Below, one piece after another: positions 45,503 through 55,524 of a DNA stretch of 64,000 bases. Position numbers and translations under genes: made by a program. Where the stretch lies: NCBI GenBank assembly GCA_018105865.1, contig CM030867.1:4963869-5027868 (forward strand). The letters run 5' to 3'. How positions within the stretch are numbered: position 1 is the first letter of the stretch; every line of letters starts with the position of its first letter. The notes below the pieces were generated by a model. The model had not been told where the DNA came from and did not search any database. It saw nothing but the letters and a program-made list of their open reading frames with translations. The stretch is from Metaphire vulgaris. Lineage: Eukaryota; Annelida; Clitellata; Crassiclitellata; Megascolecidae.

Positions 45503-45688
45503 AATAAGAGTTTTATGAGGAGGTGCTTCAGGCGAGGTATTATTAGATTTGGTTTTATTGCTGTGTAAGTAAAAATGATTTGAGATCACAAAGAAAAAAT
45601 TTTCCTAAAAATTGAACGGTAGCCTTCTAAGCAAAATTGTTTTCGAAACTTTGAGAAGTGAAAACATTTGTTTTGTAATTAGTTTATT
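45503..45688 (+). repeat. 186-bp direct repeat, left copy
   Basis: Matches 47348-47533 with about five differences (aataagagttttatgaggag..gtaattagtttatt). It starts where the RTE RT is truncated. Together with the right copy it encloses exon E and a TA element. No coding or element signature was recognised. Confidence 0.88.
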
Positions 45689-46111
45689 CTGTTCTATTCA
45701 TTGATGGTCCAGTGGTGCATACAAGTGAGTAGTCTTAGGCTGAAATTGAATAAAAAATTTATTCCTATGCATAATACGCACCCAGACTTTTTAGCGTTTT
45801 TTTCTGAGAAAAGTGCATATTATACCTGATATAATAAGGTAGTTAGTATATAATTCATGTTGCCTGTGGCTACAATGATAAATGATTCATGTTATAATAT
45901 AGTTCTTTACTGACTTTGATTTTGTCAACTAGTTAGTATATAATTCATATTGTATATTGCTAAAATGATAAATGATTCATATTATAATTTAATTTTTCTT
46001 CCAGAGCTTGAAATTCATTCATTATGACAATAGTCAAAGCTTGTGATAAGCAGTATATAAAAAACAACACCTTTGTAAGAATCACTGTCGTATTTGCATT
46101 TTTGTTACCAG

Positions 46112-46286
46112 TGTATGGCTGAACAATAAAACAGCCAAGATGTTTGCACGTCACTCAACCCAATGGTATGCAACAGCCTTTGCTCTGCGCCAGCGCATGC
46201 TTAACTTTGTTCAGAATTTTGAGTACTACATGATGTTTGAAGTGATTGAACCAAACTGGCAACTATTTGAAGCAAATCTTGAGCAA
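46112..46286 (+). CDS. TUBGCP2: TUBGCP2 internal exon E
   Basis: The acceptor is tttgttaccag and the donor gtaatt. Its first base completes an asparagine codon from exon D. The exon encodes VWLNNKTAK, then WYATAFALRQRMLNFVQN, then YYMMFEVIEPNW and FEANLEQ. The RQRMLNFVQN..YYMMFEV stretch is near-invariant in GCP2. The exon is 175 bp and ends in phase 0. An ATG inside it does not mark a gene start. It is bracketed by 186-bp direct repeats at 45503-45688 and 47348-47533. Confidence 0.96.
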
Positions 46287-46439
46287 GTAATTAAAATTTT
46301 ATCTTTCTTTTTTTCAATTTGTAATACATCATATTTTTATGCCTTCATTTTATTTTTATAAATGACTAGGAAGAAAATGAGTCAGCCAAAGAATAAGTGT
46401 GATATCTTGCCAATAGTTCACTCATGAGCAGGTGTCTGA

Positions 46440-47089
46440 TATCACCGGATATGTATGACATCACCACGGCAAAGTGACCAAGTCGGAACAATGGAAGAGC
46501 TGGACAGCTGGCACTACAGATAAATTTTTGGATTTGAAGGTTTCTAAATTCATTGACCCGGATATAAGTCGAAGTGACATCACCACGGCACACCCTCTTG
46601 AGGTGACCATGAGAGTCGGAACAATGGAGGACGCGAGCTGGACACGCGGCACTATTGTGTTGATTGATAAATCGCATTTTAGCTTTGAACTACCGAGAAA
46701 CTGAACAATTTTGACATTCACAGATTGATTCCTGACGATTATGAAAACTTTAAACCTGCTATTCGTTCATTCTTGACAATATGAACAATTTAATTAATCT
46801 TTAAAAAAATATTTAAATATTTATGTAGCACCAATAAATTACAACTAATATTTATTTGGCACCTATAAATTACAAATCTTAAAATCGCTGATGCCAACTT
46901 TTATTTAGATGCCATTGTGTATGTCAGAAGTAATTGATTACACAAAGTTTTAGCTAAATTAATTATTTTCAACATCCTATGTATGGAAACTTTATCCAAC
47001 AGTTAGTGCCTCGTATATAAGTCGAGGTCAGGATATAAAGCCTGCGAATTGGCCTTAAATTATTTGAATTTAACGTGAGTATATACGGT
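46440..47089 (-). mobile_element. TA-type element, reversed relative of 31285-31901
   Basis: The right end is the inverse of CCGTATATACTCACG, followed by TA. The interior matches the reverse of 31290-31880, for example tttagctttgaactaccgagaaactga and gtcgaagtgacatcaccacggc. A short internal repeat (gacatcaccacggc..gtcggaacaatgga) blurs the left boundary. It starts about 150 bp after exon E. Confidence 0.75.
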
Positions 47090-47347
47090 AGTAGGGGAAT
47101 AGGGATATTCCTGGTCACTGCCATGAACTTCCCCCCCACTAGTGCGATCCATTCTACACTTAGCACTGGGAAGTTTCATGCTGTCATTAGCTTGTAGTTT
47201 CCCCACCAATCTTGAAACCTAATAATAATTTTTAATGAAATTTTAAAAATTCTTTTCCCCACACAGGTCTGTCTGATTTTGTTCCCCACCCCATTACTCA
47301 GACTCTCAAATGTCACTCTGCACATGAGTAACATAGCTTCTAAGTTG

Positions 47348-47533
47348 AATAAGAGTTTTATGAGGAGGTGCTTCAAGCGAGGTATTATTAGATTTGGTTC
47401 TATTGCTGTGTAAGTAAAAATGATTTGAGATCACAAAGAAATTTTTTTCCTAAAAATTGAACGGTAGCCTTCTAAGCAAAATTGTTTTTGAAACTTTGAG
47501 AAGTGAAAACATTTGTTTTGTAATTAGTTTATT
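47348..47533 (+). repeat. 186-bp direct repeat, right copy
   Basis: See the left copy at 45503-45688. Here it is followed by unrelated intron sequence. Confidence 0.88.
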
Positions 47534-47860
47534 TCAAATCATCTTTCAGTTTGTTTTCTGACTCAAGAGAAAATTTTAAGTTTTTTTCCAGTTCCTGTTA
47601 TAGTTTCACTTTCAATCATATTACAATTACTAAATATACAGTTACATATCATCTGCAGAAGGTGCGATGTTTCTCTGTGGTTGCCTGACAGCTGCGACAT
47701 GAGATGGCCGATACGTTTGATGAAAGAAAGTTAGACCCTCATTGTTTATAGGGCTTTGCATTTTGAAAGCCAACAGTACGAATGTGTAGTTTAGGAGTGC
47801 ATTCACTTACTTGTCGCACTTTCTTGTGGCAGCTATTTCTGATGGGCCGCCTGGAGATTA
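47534..47860. other. intron, nothing recognised
   Basis: No motif recognised on either strand. Confidence 0.4.
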
Positions 47861-47862
47861 AG

Positions 47863-48056
47863 CAGGTTAGGTTAGGTTAGGTTAACAAGTCAATTTATAT
47901 AGTGCAAAAACATGAACGAAGAGTCAAAGGCTAGAGCGCTTTACACTAATATGAGGTCTCGAAGAAATAAGTTTTAAGTTTCCTTGCGAACGAATTAAGA
48001 TTGGACTCTCTACATGGCTAGGTAATGCGTTCCAAAGAATGGGGTTTCACACAGCC
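47863..48056 (-). mobile_element. L2-like LINE 3' end with (AACCT)n tail
   Basis: An (AGGTT)n run at 47866-47883 is the antisense tail. It is followed by antisense caatttatatagtgc..agagcgctttac and then a minus-strand trace of LNSFARKLKTYF. Strongly 5' truncated. Confidence 0.8.
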
Positions 48057-50345
48057 TGGGCTCTGTTTGAGATTGCCAGGGTGTCGATGACTTACATCAC
48101 AAGTGTAAATACTTTTCGTTCTCCCGTGGGATAAGAGTTTGGCAGTTGGGTCGTTTGCCGTCGGAACAAGTCAGTCCGATTGGCTCTTTTCTGGACGGGA
48201 TGCCAGCCTTGGAGAGAGCGCGTCAGATGATTTTGTTCAAGGCGGCATGTCTGGCTATTCAGCCCAGTTCCAGTTGGCATTGTAGGCCGTGAGCTCCATC
48301 TGATGTCATGTGTGTTCCGCAGCAGCATTGGTGCAGTGCACACAGGTCCACTCCTAGGTGTAGGCCAATCACTATCCGAACTGCTTCATCGTCCAGTCTC
48401 AAGCCTTGGGCTGTAATGGGGAGGGAAAGCAGTCAATCTCCCGAATGCAACATGGTGATGGCATAGTGTCTGGCTAGATGAAAGTCTGACGTGATAGTTG
48501 ATGTTAAATGGAGAAAGTTTCTCACGACCAATAGATGATCCCAGGCTGATTCTTTGCGAAGGCTTTCGCTGGCGATGATGTCTGGCTCATTGCATTCTGA
48601 AGATCAACATGTCATAGCAGCATTCAAACAGTGTTATTTAAGTTATGGTTTTTCAGTTTCAGTTGTGTTTTTTCAGTTTAAGTTACAGTTAAAGTTAAAT
48701 TATTTTTAAGTTACAGTTAATAGTTATTGATTTTTCCGTTATAGTTACAGTTAAAGTTCTCTTAGTCTCATATCCCATTTCATATTATTTAATTTTAAAA
48801 AAAAAACAATATACTTGTGGCATTTTGCCAAATCAGTCAGATATCATAATATTTGATGTTCATCTTAAGAAATGCCATATCCTCCAGTCCCTGCGTTAGC
48901 CTGTTTCTTTTTCCCGCCAGACGCTGCTTTCACGTCTACGCCCATTATGCGGTATGCGGTTTAAACATTTTGCGCAAATATTAAATTTTTATTAACTAAA
49001 ATTTAATCATAAGAAAAGCACTACCAGTACCAAAAGATGGGTCAGATGGACTCAGATCAGTGTGAACTGTGAACAATGAAATGTAGACCAGTTAGTGCAC
49101 CTGCCCTGTTGCCCATTCAGCAGTCTGGCATGACCTTGTCCAGTTCATCAGGTGCAATTAACCATAAAAACCGTGTTTACTGTTTATATGAGGTCTGAAC
49201 TTTAGTCCTGAATTGTGACCCAGAGTCCCAGACCCACAAGTACAGTGACACAGAAGACCGTATTACTGATTAATAATCATACTTACATATAAATTATTTT
49301 TCAGTTTTGATAACTTTTCTATTACTTAACTTTTCAACTTTATTCTATTACAGTTATAGCATAAGTTATTAATCAGTTTTCAGTTACAGTTAAAGTTACA
49401 GTTAACTGACATTTTTTCCAGTTATTCGGTGTTTTCAGTTACCGTTATCATTAACTTGAAGAACACTGCATTCAAATGAGGGTCCTCAGGAATTACTGTG
49501 TTGGTGAGGATGCAGACCTGGATCCTGGCAGTACCTGCAGCTGAAGCCAAAAAGGCAGGATGTGCTAGCACAGGTGACCGGCAGATGCCAAAGCCTCCGT
49601 CTCTGATAGGCTATGTAGCCTGGAGCCAGTGTTCAGTTGAGAGATTCAGGTTTAAGACTTGTGAAAGACCTGTTCACAGTAGTTCATCAAATTTGTTGAG
49701 TGCTGAGTGGTCCATGCGTGGAGCGCTGCGTAGAGTGTGCAACATTCAGGTGAGTTGATGGAGCAGCGAAGTAAGGTGAGTGCGTTGTGTCTAGGCAGGT
49801 CCTTGATCCGGGAGATGTCTAGATCCAGTTTGTCTTGGCAGTATTCGAGGCATCGAGAGAGGGTGACTCCGGTGGTCAATGGCACCCCAAGGAGACAAGC
49901 CTCGTTTTGAGGGACCAAAAGGAACTGGCTTAGGATCACAGGCAGAGATGAATCGGTGTTGTTTGAGATGACTCCACACTTTTTGATGTTCAGCAAAGGG
50001 CTAATTTTGTTAGCCTTGTCGGATAAATATTCAACATCGCATACTGCATCTGGGATTATACCTCCGATGGTGAGATCATCTAAGAATCCTATACGTAGTT
50101 CTGAAGAGAGATTTTGTAGTAGTGGTTGGTTGGCCACGCAGAACTGGAAAGGTCCCAAAGGATCTCCTTGCTGGGCACCCGTCTGTGACAGTAAATTGAA
50201 TTGGCCGAACTTGTGTGTTGACACTTTGGCATAGGTGGCATGGCAGTACGGATAGATTGATGGCGTGGCGGATAGGACAGCCCTTAGCATTGCTGAGCAA
50301 CTGAGGCTGTAGTTTTTGTGTCTATAGCTAACACTGTTGACGTCC
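48057..50345 (-). mobile_element. non-LTR retrotransposon with YLDD-like (FLDD) RT, clade unresolved
   Basis: The minus strand has an intact 231-codon frame (50347-49652): FNLLSQTGAQQGDPLGPF, SELRIGFLDDLTIGGIIP, VPQNEACLLGVPLTTGVTL, RIKDLPRHNALTLLRCSINS. GAQQGDPLGP and the .LDD box are RT motifs B and C, here with LDD in place of the ADD of every other LINE in the window. Further RT-downstream traces run to about 48060. A hAT element interrupts it at 48629-49468. I do not recognise the clade. Confidence 0.78.
48629..49468. mobile_element. hAT element with AGTTACAGTTAA subterminal repeats
   Basis: CAGTGTTATTTAAGTTA at the left and the inverse of CAGTGTTCTTCAAGTTA at the right; cattcaaa is duplicated at 48621-48628 and 49469-49476. 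Arms at 48655-48760 and 49300-49450 are dense in agttacagttaaagtta. No coding capacity. Confidence 0.9.
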
Positions 50346-50770
50346 AAATTTTATTTAATTTTCCAATTAATTGCCACAGTTGCTAGTCCAATTCTTTTCT
50401 TTATGTCTTTCTCGCAATTTCCATTTTCTGTTATTACTCCTCCTAGGTACAAGAATTCCTTGATTTGCTCTAGTCTTTCATTGTTGAGTAAGATGTTACA
50501 TGTGTTCTCTCTTTTTCCTATTGTCATTACCTTAGTTTTTCCTTATTGATATTTTGTCTAAATCTCTTGCTGCTGTTGTTTATCTGTTAGTTCTTGCAGT
50601 CCATCTTCAGTCTCTGCCATAAGGTCTATGTTATCTGCAAAGCGGAAGTTATTTAGCAGTTTTCCGCTTACTCTCACTCCTGCATTACTGTCCTTTAGTG
50701 CTATTTATGTTATTGCTTCCAGCAGTAATATGAATAGATGTAGCGACAAATTGCATCCCTGTAGTAAGGT
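50346..50770 (-). mobile_element. RTE-like LINE, RT fragment
   Basis: Minus strand: LFILLLEAIT, LLNNFRFADNIDLMAETEDG, LQELTDKQQQ, KTKVMTIGKREHM and LVPRRSNN. An RTE-type RT segment with FADN in place of FADD at the catalytic box, plus stops. Truncated at both ends. Confidence 0.78.
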
Positions 50771-51240
50771 ATAAAGAGAGATAAAGCGCCAGATGACCTA
50801 GTTGAGTGCTGGTGATTTTGAACTGTATGTAAGGATCAGAAGTACAGTGCCACTCATAAGTCTCACATCCCCCACCTGAAAAAGATATTTACGTCCTTTT
50901 TTTACTTGTCCTTTCAATCCTACATCATAATTCCATATTATTATATACCAGTTTGTTGGAAATTCAATTCTGCACCCATTTCCACAATCAGTTGGTCTCT
51001 TTCATGAACTTTCCAATTGATTATTATACCTGGAAGTACTAGGGTCGGATTCTGCATAATACTTGATTCAAAATCATCCAATGAACCTGTCTTTCCCAAC
51101 CAATTGAAGCATCAAATCCCACAGCCAATCATTGTGTGACAATTCGGTTAGTCAATGTTTCATAGCCAATCACATTTTTGAGCACTGAGTATTAATTTTG
51201 TGAAGGTAATGTCACTTGAATCACAGGCAATGACTAGCAT
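50771..51240. other. intron with a possible mariner-type end
   Basis: acagtgccactcataagtct at 50849 resembles a Tc1/mariner terminal repeat, but no inverted partner was found. Otherwise nothing recognised. Confidence 0.35.
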
Positions 51241-52024
51241 CTTGGCATGGAGAAGAAATCGCTCTTTCTTTCGACGAAGGACCGGATCTGGGCCACTGTC
51301 AGCCTGACACTTCAGGGCACCATTGTCCGCCCTTCTTCTGTCATCAGAGACCTCGGAGTCCTGTTTGACAACGAATTGACCGTGAAGCAACATGTTGGAC
51401 AGTTAGCCAAGAGCTGCTTCTATCACATACGACGTATCCGCCAGATTTGTCGAATTGCTGGCAAAGCAGTTGCCTCGCAACTGGTTTCTGCATTTGTTCT
51501 GTCCAGACTAGACTATTGTAATTCCGTTCTTGCCGGCCTTCCAAAGTCTACACTGGTCAACCTGCAGCGCGTACAAAATGCTCCTGCACGTCTGGTGCTG
51601 GACCTGAAACCTTGAGACCACGTCACTCCGGCGCTTCATGAACTTCATTGGCTTCCGGTCCAGTCACGGATACAACACAAACTATGCACGCTGATGTTCT
51701 GTGCACGGAATGGTCTTTGTCCGACCTATCTGGCCGATCTGCTCCAGCCAACATCAACTGCCATTGGTAGACCAGGCCTACGATCAGCCAATACCAGAAA
51801 CCTCGTCTTCGAACAGTCATGGGGCAACGAGCCTTCTCGTACGCTGGACCCCATGCCTGGAACGCCCTTCCACCAGCACTATGGAACATAAAATCACCCA
51901 TCGCTTTTCGTAAACAGTTGAAGACACATCTGTTTAATTGTGCTTGTAATAATTGACATTAATTGTAATGCACTCGCTAACATTAATTGATTAGGCGCAA
52001 TATAAATAGCTAAATAAATAAATT
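51241..52024 (+). mobile_element. L2-like LINE (subfamily c) 3' end with (AAAT)n tail
   Basis: A 122-codon frame reads SVIRDLGVLFDNELTVKQH, SCFYHIRRIRQICRIAG, LSRLDYCNSVLAGLPKSTLV and ARLVLDLKP. A stop then leads to HVTPALHELHWLPVQSRIQH-type and FCARNGLCPTYLADLLQPTS traces and FRKQLKTHLFN. The 3' UTR has gcgcaatataaatagc and a (TAAA)n tail at 52008-52021. Confidence 0.88.
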
Positions 52025-52099
52025 GTTTTGCACCAGAAAAGGTATTCTAGTCGGCAGATTGCAGCAAAGGTCGGCTGTAGTCATAGTATAGTGCAGCAG

Positions 52100-52480
52100 T
52101 TTGCATTCTGTAGAAGCATCAGGAGACCGGGAGTACAGTGGACCGAATGCCAGAGAAGTCAGCCTCGGAAATCGACCCCGAGAGACGCTTATCTTTGGTA
52201 AGGACATCTCTTGCCATGAAACAGACTGCCAGCAGATGGCAGCAGAACTTTCTCCAAAATATCAATGTATTTTGGCCCATTGACCATTCCTTGGAGTATG
52301 TGGAGTCTTCCAATACCGCTGGCTGCCATACTTCCCCAGACCATGACCTAAGTCCTTCTTGCATTCTCGCAGAAGCTCGGGAGCAGTCAGTCTGCGGTTG
52401 CCAAGAGATGTCCTTATCGAGGATCTGTTGTCTTTCAGGGTCGACTTCCGAGGCTGAGCTCTCTGGCCCACAAGGGAGTA
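52100..52480 (-). pseudogene. Tc1/mariner-like transposase remnant with fold-back duplication
   Basis: The minus strand reads ISLGNRRLTAPELLREC, the end of the Tc1 helix-turn-helix region, joined directly to VMVWGSMAASGIGRL and VNGPKYIDILE from the catalytic domain, so the intervening part is deleted. Segments 52135-52220 and 52390-52475 are imperfect inverted copies of one another, both holding the segment around aaggacatctcttg. Confidence 0.75.
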
Positions 52481-52524
52481 GGGACTCTTCGTTTGACGGT
52501 GAGAAAGTAATTGTTTTCAAATCA

Positions 52525-53050
52525 AATGTTTGTGTGAATTTACAAGTCTTCTACCTCGGCGGTTTTTTAATTGTCACGTAGGGTAGGTTATTTATAAATT
52601 TGTTCGTACTTATGCATCCAGTTGAGACCCCTCCCCTCTCCCAACGCAAAATCTCCTAAATCCCAAGCCACTCACCCTCTGTGCATCCGTACTAAATGGA
52701 TGGACCCTTTAGTTTTATTATTATTATCCTGGACGATTTTTATAGCTCCGTAACATAGTTAATACTAAAATCAAAAGCGCTTTGACAGCGCTAACGTGTC
52801 AATGAAGGTCAAAATGATGATGTTAAAAATCCATTCGGATGACAAAATGAACTCGCTGCCATGAAAAAACAGGCGTTGAGTCCATGAGAAGAGGTCCTTC
52901 TGTAAAAAAACACGTTAGCAAGGAGCGGAAAGATGATGTTGTAGACCCACGAGATGGAAGAATTCATTCTGTGGACAGTAACATCCGATCTGACGGCAAA
53001 TTCCGAAGAAGGGGTCAGCGGAAGCGCTTTAGGATAGTTTGCCACCGTAA
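52525..53050. other. intron, mostly unassigned
   Basis: A short (TTA)n plus gacgatttttatagctcc..aaagcgctttg (52720-52785) may be an antisense L2-like tail. The rest was not recognised. Confidence 0.35.
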
Positions 53051-53262
53051 TCAGCAAATCCGACGTTGATGACTGTTCCAGCGAAGTCTGGAACGACAGT
53101 CAATCACGCAGTCCCGTTGATTTGTCTCGAGGCAGCCATTTAAATGGCGGCCATTGGCGGAGCTTTGACAGTGATGGCGACCGACTTGAAGCTGCCAGAA
53201 TGACGTGGAAAAAGTGGAGGATGGCAAGTAACTCTTTGGAAAAACTGACAAGTTTTACGCCA

Positions 53263-53301
53263 ATTTTACGCCAATCGCAGTCCTCGCGATTGGCGTAAAA
53301 T
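53263..53301. repeat. perfect 16-bp stem hairpin
   Basis: The arms attttacgccaatcgc (53263-53278) and gcgattggcgtaaaat (53286-53301) surround a 7-base loop. A further ttttacgccaat copy precedes it at 53253. The function is unknown; it may be a fold-back of the element's end motif. Confidence 0.9.
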
Positions 53302-54165
53302 CCAGTACCAAAATATCGGAAAATACTGAGAGCGATAACGAATCAGTGGCACGTACAAATTGTTGTTCCAGACTTCGCTGCTGGCAGCCATATAGGCGCC
53401 GGAACCGGAAACATTATATATACACATGCAGTTATTCTCAACGGAGATAGAGAGAGATGTGGAGGGCGAGAGAGAGGAGGAAGAGACGGAGAGACAGAGG
53501 TAGGGAAGGAGGGAGAGAGAGACGGAGAAAGAGAAACAGAGAGAAGGAGACGGAGAGAGAAGGAGAAAGAGAAAGAGACGGGGAGAGGGAGAGAGACGTA
53601 GAGAAGTCTGGAACGACAGTCAATCGCGCAGTCCTGTTGATTTGTCACACGGCAGCCATTTCAATGGCGGCCATTGGCGGAGCCTCGACGGCAACTGACT
53701 TGAAGCTGCCAGAACTCCAGACGGAGTCTTGTGAATGCTTATAAGATAGAAGATTTATTTATGCTTAATAACTCTCTCTGTCTCTCTCTTTCTCCTTCTC
53801 TCTCTCCTTCTCTCCTCTCTTTCCCGCCGCCTATCCCTCCGTCTCTTCCTCTCCGTCTCTGTCTTTCTCCTTCTCTTTATCCTTCTCTTTCTCTCTCTCC
53901 ATCTCTCTCTGTCTCTCTCCGTCTCTTTCTCCGACTCTCCCTCCCTCCGTCTCTCTCTGTTTCTCCCTCCCTCCCTCCGTCTCTCCATCCTCTCTCTTGC
54001 CCTCCCTGTCTCTCTCTCTCTCTCCCTCCACGTCTCTCTCTTTCTCTGTTGGGAATAGCTGCACGTTAATAAATATATAATGATACTGCAACATCAGAGC
54101 ACGCGGCCTATATTCGTGTGCGGCTTACCGGGTATCTATGAAAATATTTACATCCAACTGGATTT

Positions 54166-54852
54166 ATTTTTATTATTATTAAACGACAAGATTAACGTGA
54201 CATAATGTCTAATGACTGCAAAGGCACGTAACAATAACAATATGAAACAGAAATAAAATTGCCTATGTAAGTACAGAGAGGTGGTCACAATACATCATAG
54301 CATCTAATGAATAGCTCAGTTTTAAGGTGCTTCTTGAATGTATCCAGCGTCGTTGATGACCTCACGTAAGGCGGAAGTCCATTCCAGACGCGAGCAGCAG
54401 CGACCGGAAAAGCACGGCCACCGATCGTTGAACGCCGTACTCGAGGCACGAGAACGTCAGTCGTAGACGCCGAGCGCAGGTGGCATCGAGTTTTGACATC
54501 AGACACGCGGCCGAAAGCGTTTGCCAGATATGACGGCGCCAATCCATTGAGACATTTAAATGCCAACGTAGCAAGTTTGAAATCTATCCTCTCCGGGAAA
54601 CGAAGCCAGTGTAGCTCGCGTAAAAGAGGCGTCACGTGATCGTATTTCCGAGCTGCAAAAATCAAACGGGCAGCTGCGTTTAGGACTGACTGCAGTTTCG
54701 CAATCAGGTGACTGGAGACACCAGCAAGCGTCGAGTTGCCGTAGTCTAGACGACTGAGGACCAATGCAACAACGAGTGATTGCATCACTGATGGTGTGAC
54801 GGACCTACGTATACTGCGTAGTTGCCTTAGGACTGCGAAGCAACTCGACACA
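54166..54852 (-). mobile_element. L2-like LINE 3' end with intact 188-codon frame
   Basis: The minus-strand frame 54851-54285 is unbroken: SCFAVLRQLRSIRRSVTPSV, LSRLDYGNSTLAGVSSHLIA, LLRELHWLRFPERIDFKLAT, AFPVAAARVWNGLPPYVRSS, ending KKHLKTELFIRC. Tail antisense (ATT)n at 54166-54180. ggattt is duplicated at 54160-54165 and 54853-54858, and the uninterrupted sequence is seen at 36598-36606. It looks like one of the younger insertions. Confidence 0.9.
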
Positions 54853-54944
54853 GGATTTCTGCGGCCTGTAAACGTGGAGTGGCTTATAAACGTGGGGCGG
54901 CCTATAAACGTAAGCGGCGATTTGGTGTGAATATACGGTAGTGT

Positions 54945-55520
54945 AAAGGGAAGCTTGTCTTTGTGGTGGACACATTATTTCATATTGTATGTGTGATAAT
55001 TATTTTCAATTTAACATTCACTTTCTCTGACTTAAAAGTGTTTAGCCTTCGTTAATGTTCTTGTACCACATTTCCATTTCTTAATATCTTGTGCATGAGT
55101 CAGACATGTGTACATTTAACATTAAATTTGTGTAATGTGTAAATTTAGATTCATGTTATCTTCTTTTAAAGTTCATTCTGCTTAGAAGTATTACACAGTT
55201 ACACTGTAGTTAACATCGTCCATTGTGAATGTGTCAATAACATCTCATTTTTACATTAAATATTATTGCCATTTAATAAAAACCACTTATTTGAACACAA
55301 ATTTGCTAGTTCTTACAGTATAATCACAAATTCATATCATTTTCACAGCTTAGTGTCTTTACCAGTAGAAAATACAAATTTCGACTTTGAATGCTGTTTC
55401 CCAAAATTTAAAAAATGTACTTACCTCCTTATTCCTCTGGTTCATTCAGTTGTGTATGGCTTTAAAAATAATACTTGAACCAATTAAGTGCAACACCAGT
55501 AATGCCAAACCAATTTTGTA
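54945..55520. other. intron, nothing recognised
   Basis: AT-rich; the short open frames carry no motif. Confidence 0.45.
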
Positions 55521-55524
55521 GCCA

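Larger units (their letters stand above)
40985..45505 (+). mobile_element. RTE-like LINE (family B), endonuclease plus RT, multiply interrupted
   Basis: Endonuclease: NIGIGAWNVRTLKYAGRL, WDIVGLSETRWKGRGDFY, GRDDEISREGVALLL, ILIITGDWNAKVGTD, NDRGERLLYFCASNKLSI and WESPDGKTKNMIDYIIINRR (41010-41980). Linker: LRWKEYFEELYNTQNKTD and KRNKAPGIDNIPAELIK (42960-43210). RT: YSDTVPEDWSRGI, NYRVITFLSIPGKVLSKVL and LGEEQAGF (43915-44160), then NFIDYKQGFDSVWHDGLW, EVRTRQGCILSPVLFIIILE and LKFADDVTLLAESRKDL (45104-45480). Later inserts: an L2-like tail (about 41978-42055), a reversed family-B 3' end (42185-42519), an L2-like LINE (43245-43900) and another RTE-like 3' end (44230-45089). Confidence 0.9.
53060..54944. 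mobile_element. second GA/CT-armed TA-type element, rearranged
   Basis: The right end gcggcctataaacgtaagcggcgattt..tatacgg followed by TA (54895-54944) matches the right end of 34153-36666. A block of about 115 bp (53092-53205) is repeated at 53606-53719 (aagtctggaacgacagtcaatc..ttgaagctgccagaa). GA-rich 53440-53602 and CT-rich 53770-54045 are inverted relative to each other. The left boundary is not resolved. It is interrupted by the LINE at 54166-54852. Confidence 0.65.

Noticed and set aside
46140..46361. A separate small gene starting at the ATG in exon E
   Set aside because: The ATG is an internal methionine of TUBGCP2; the frame runs past a good donor into intron sequence.
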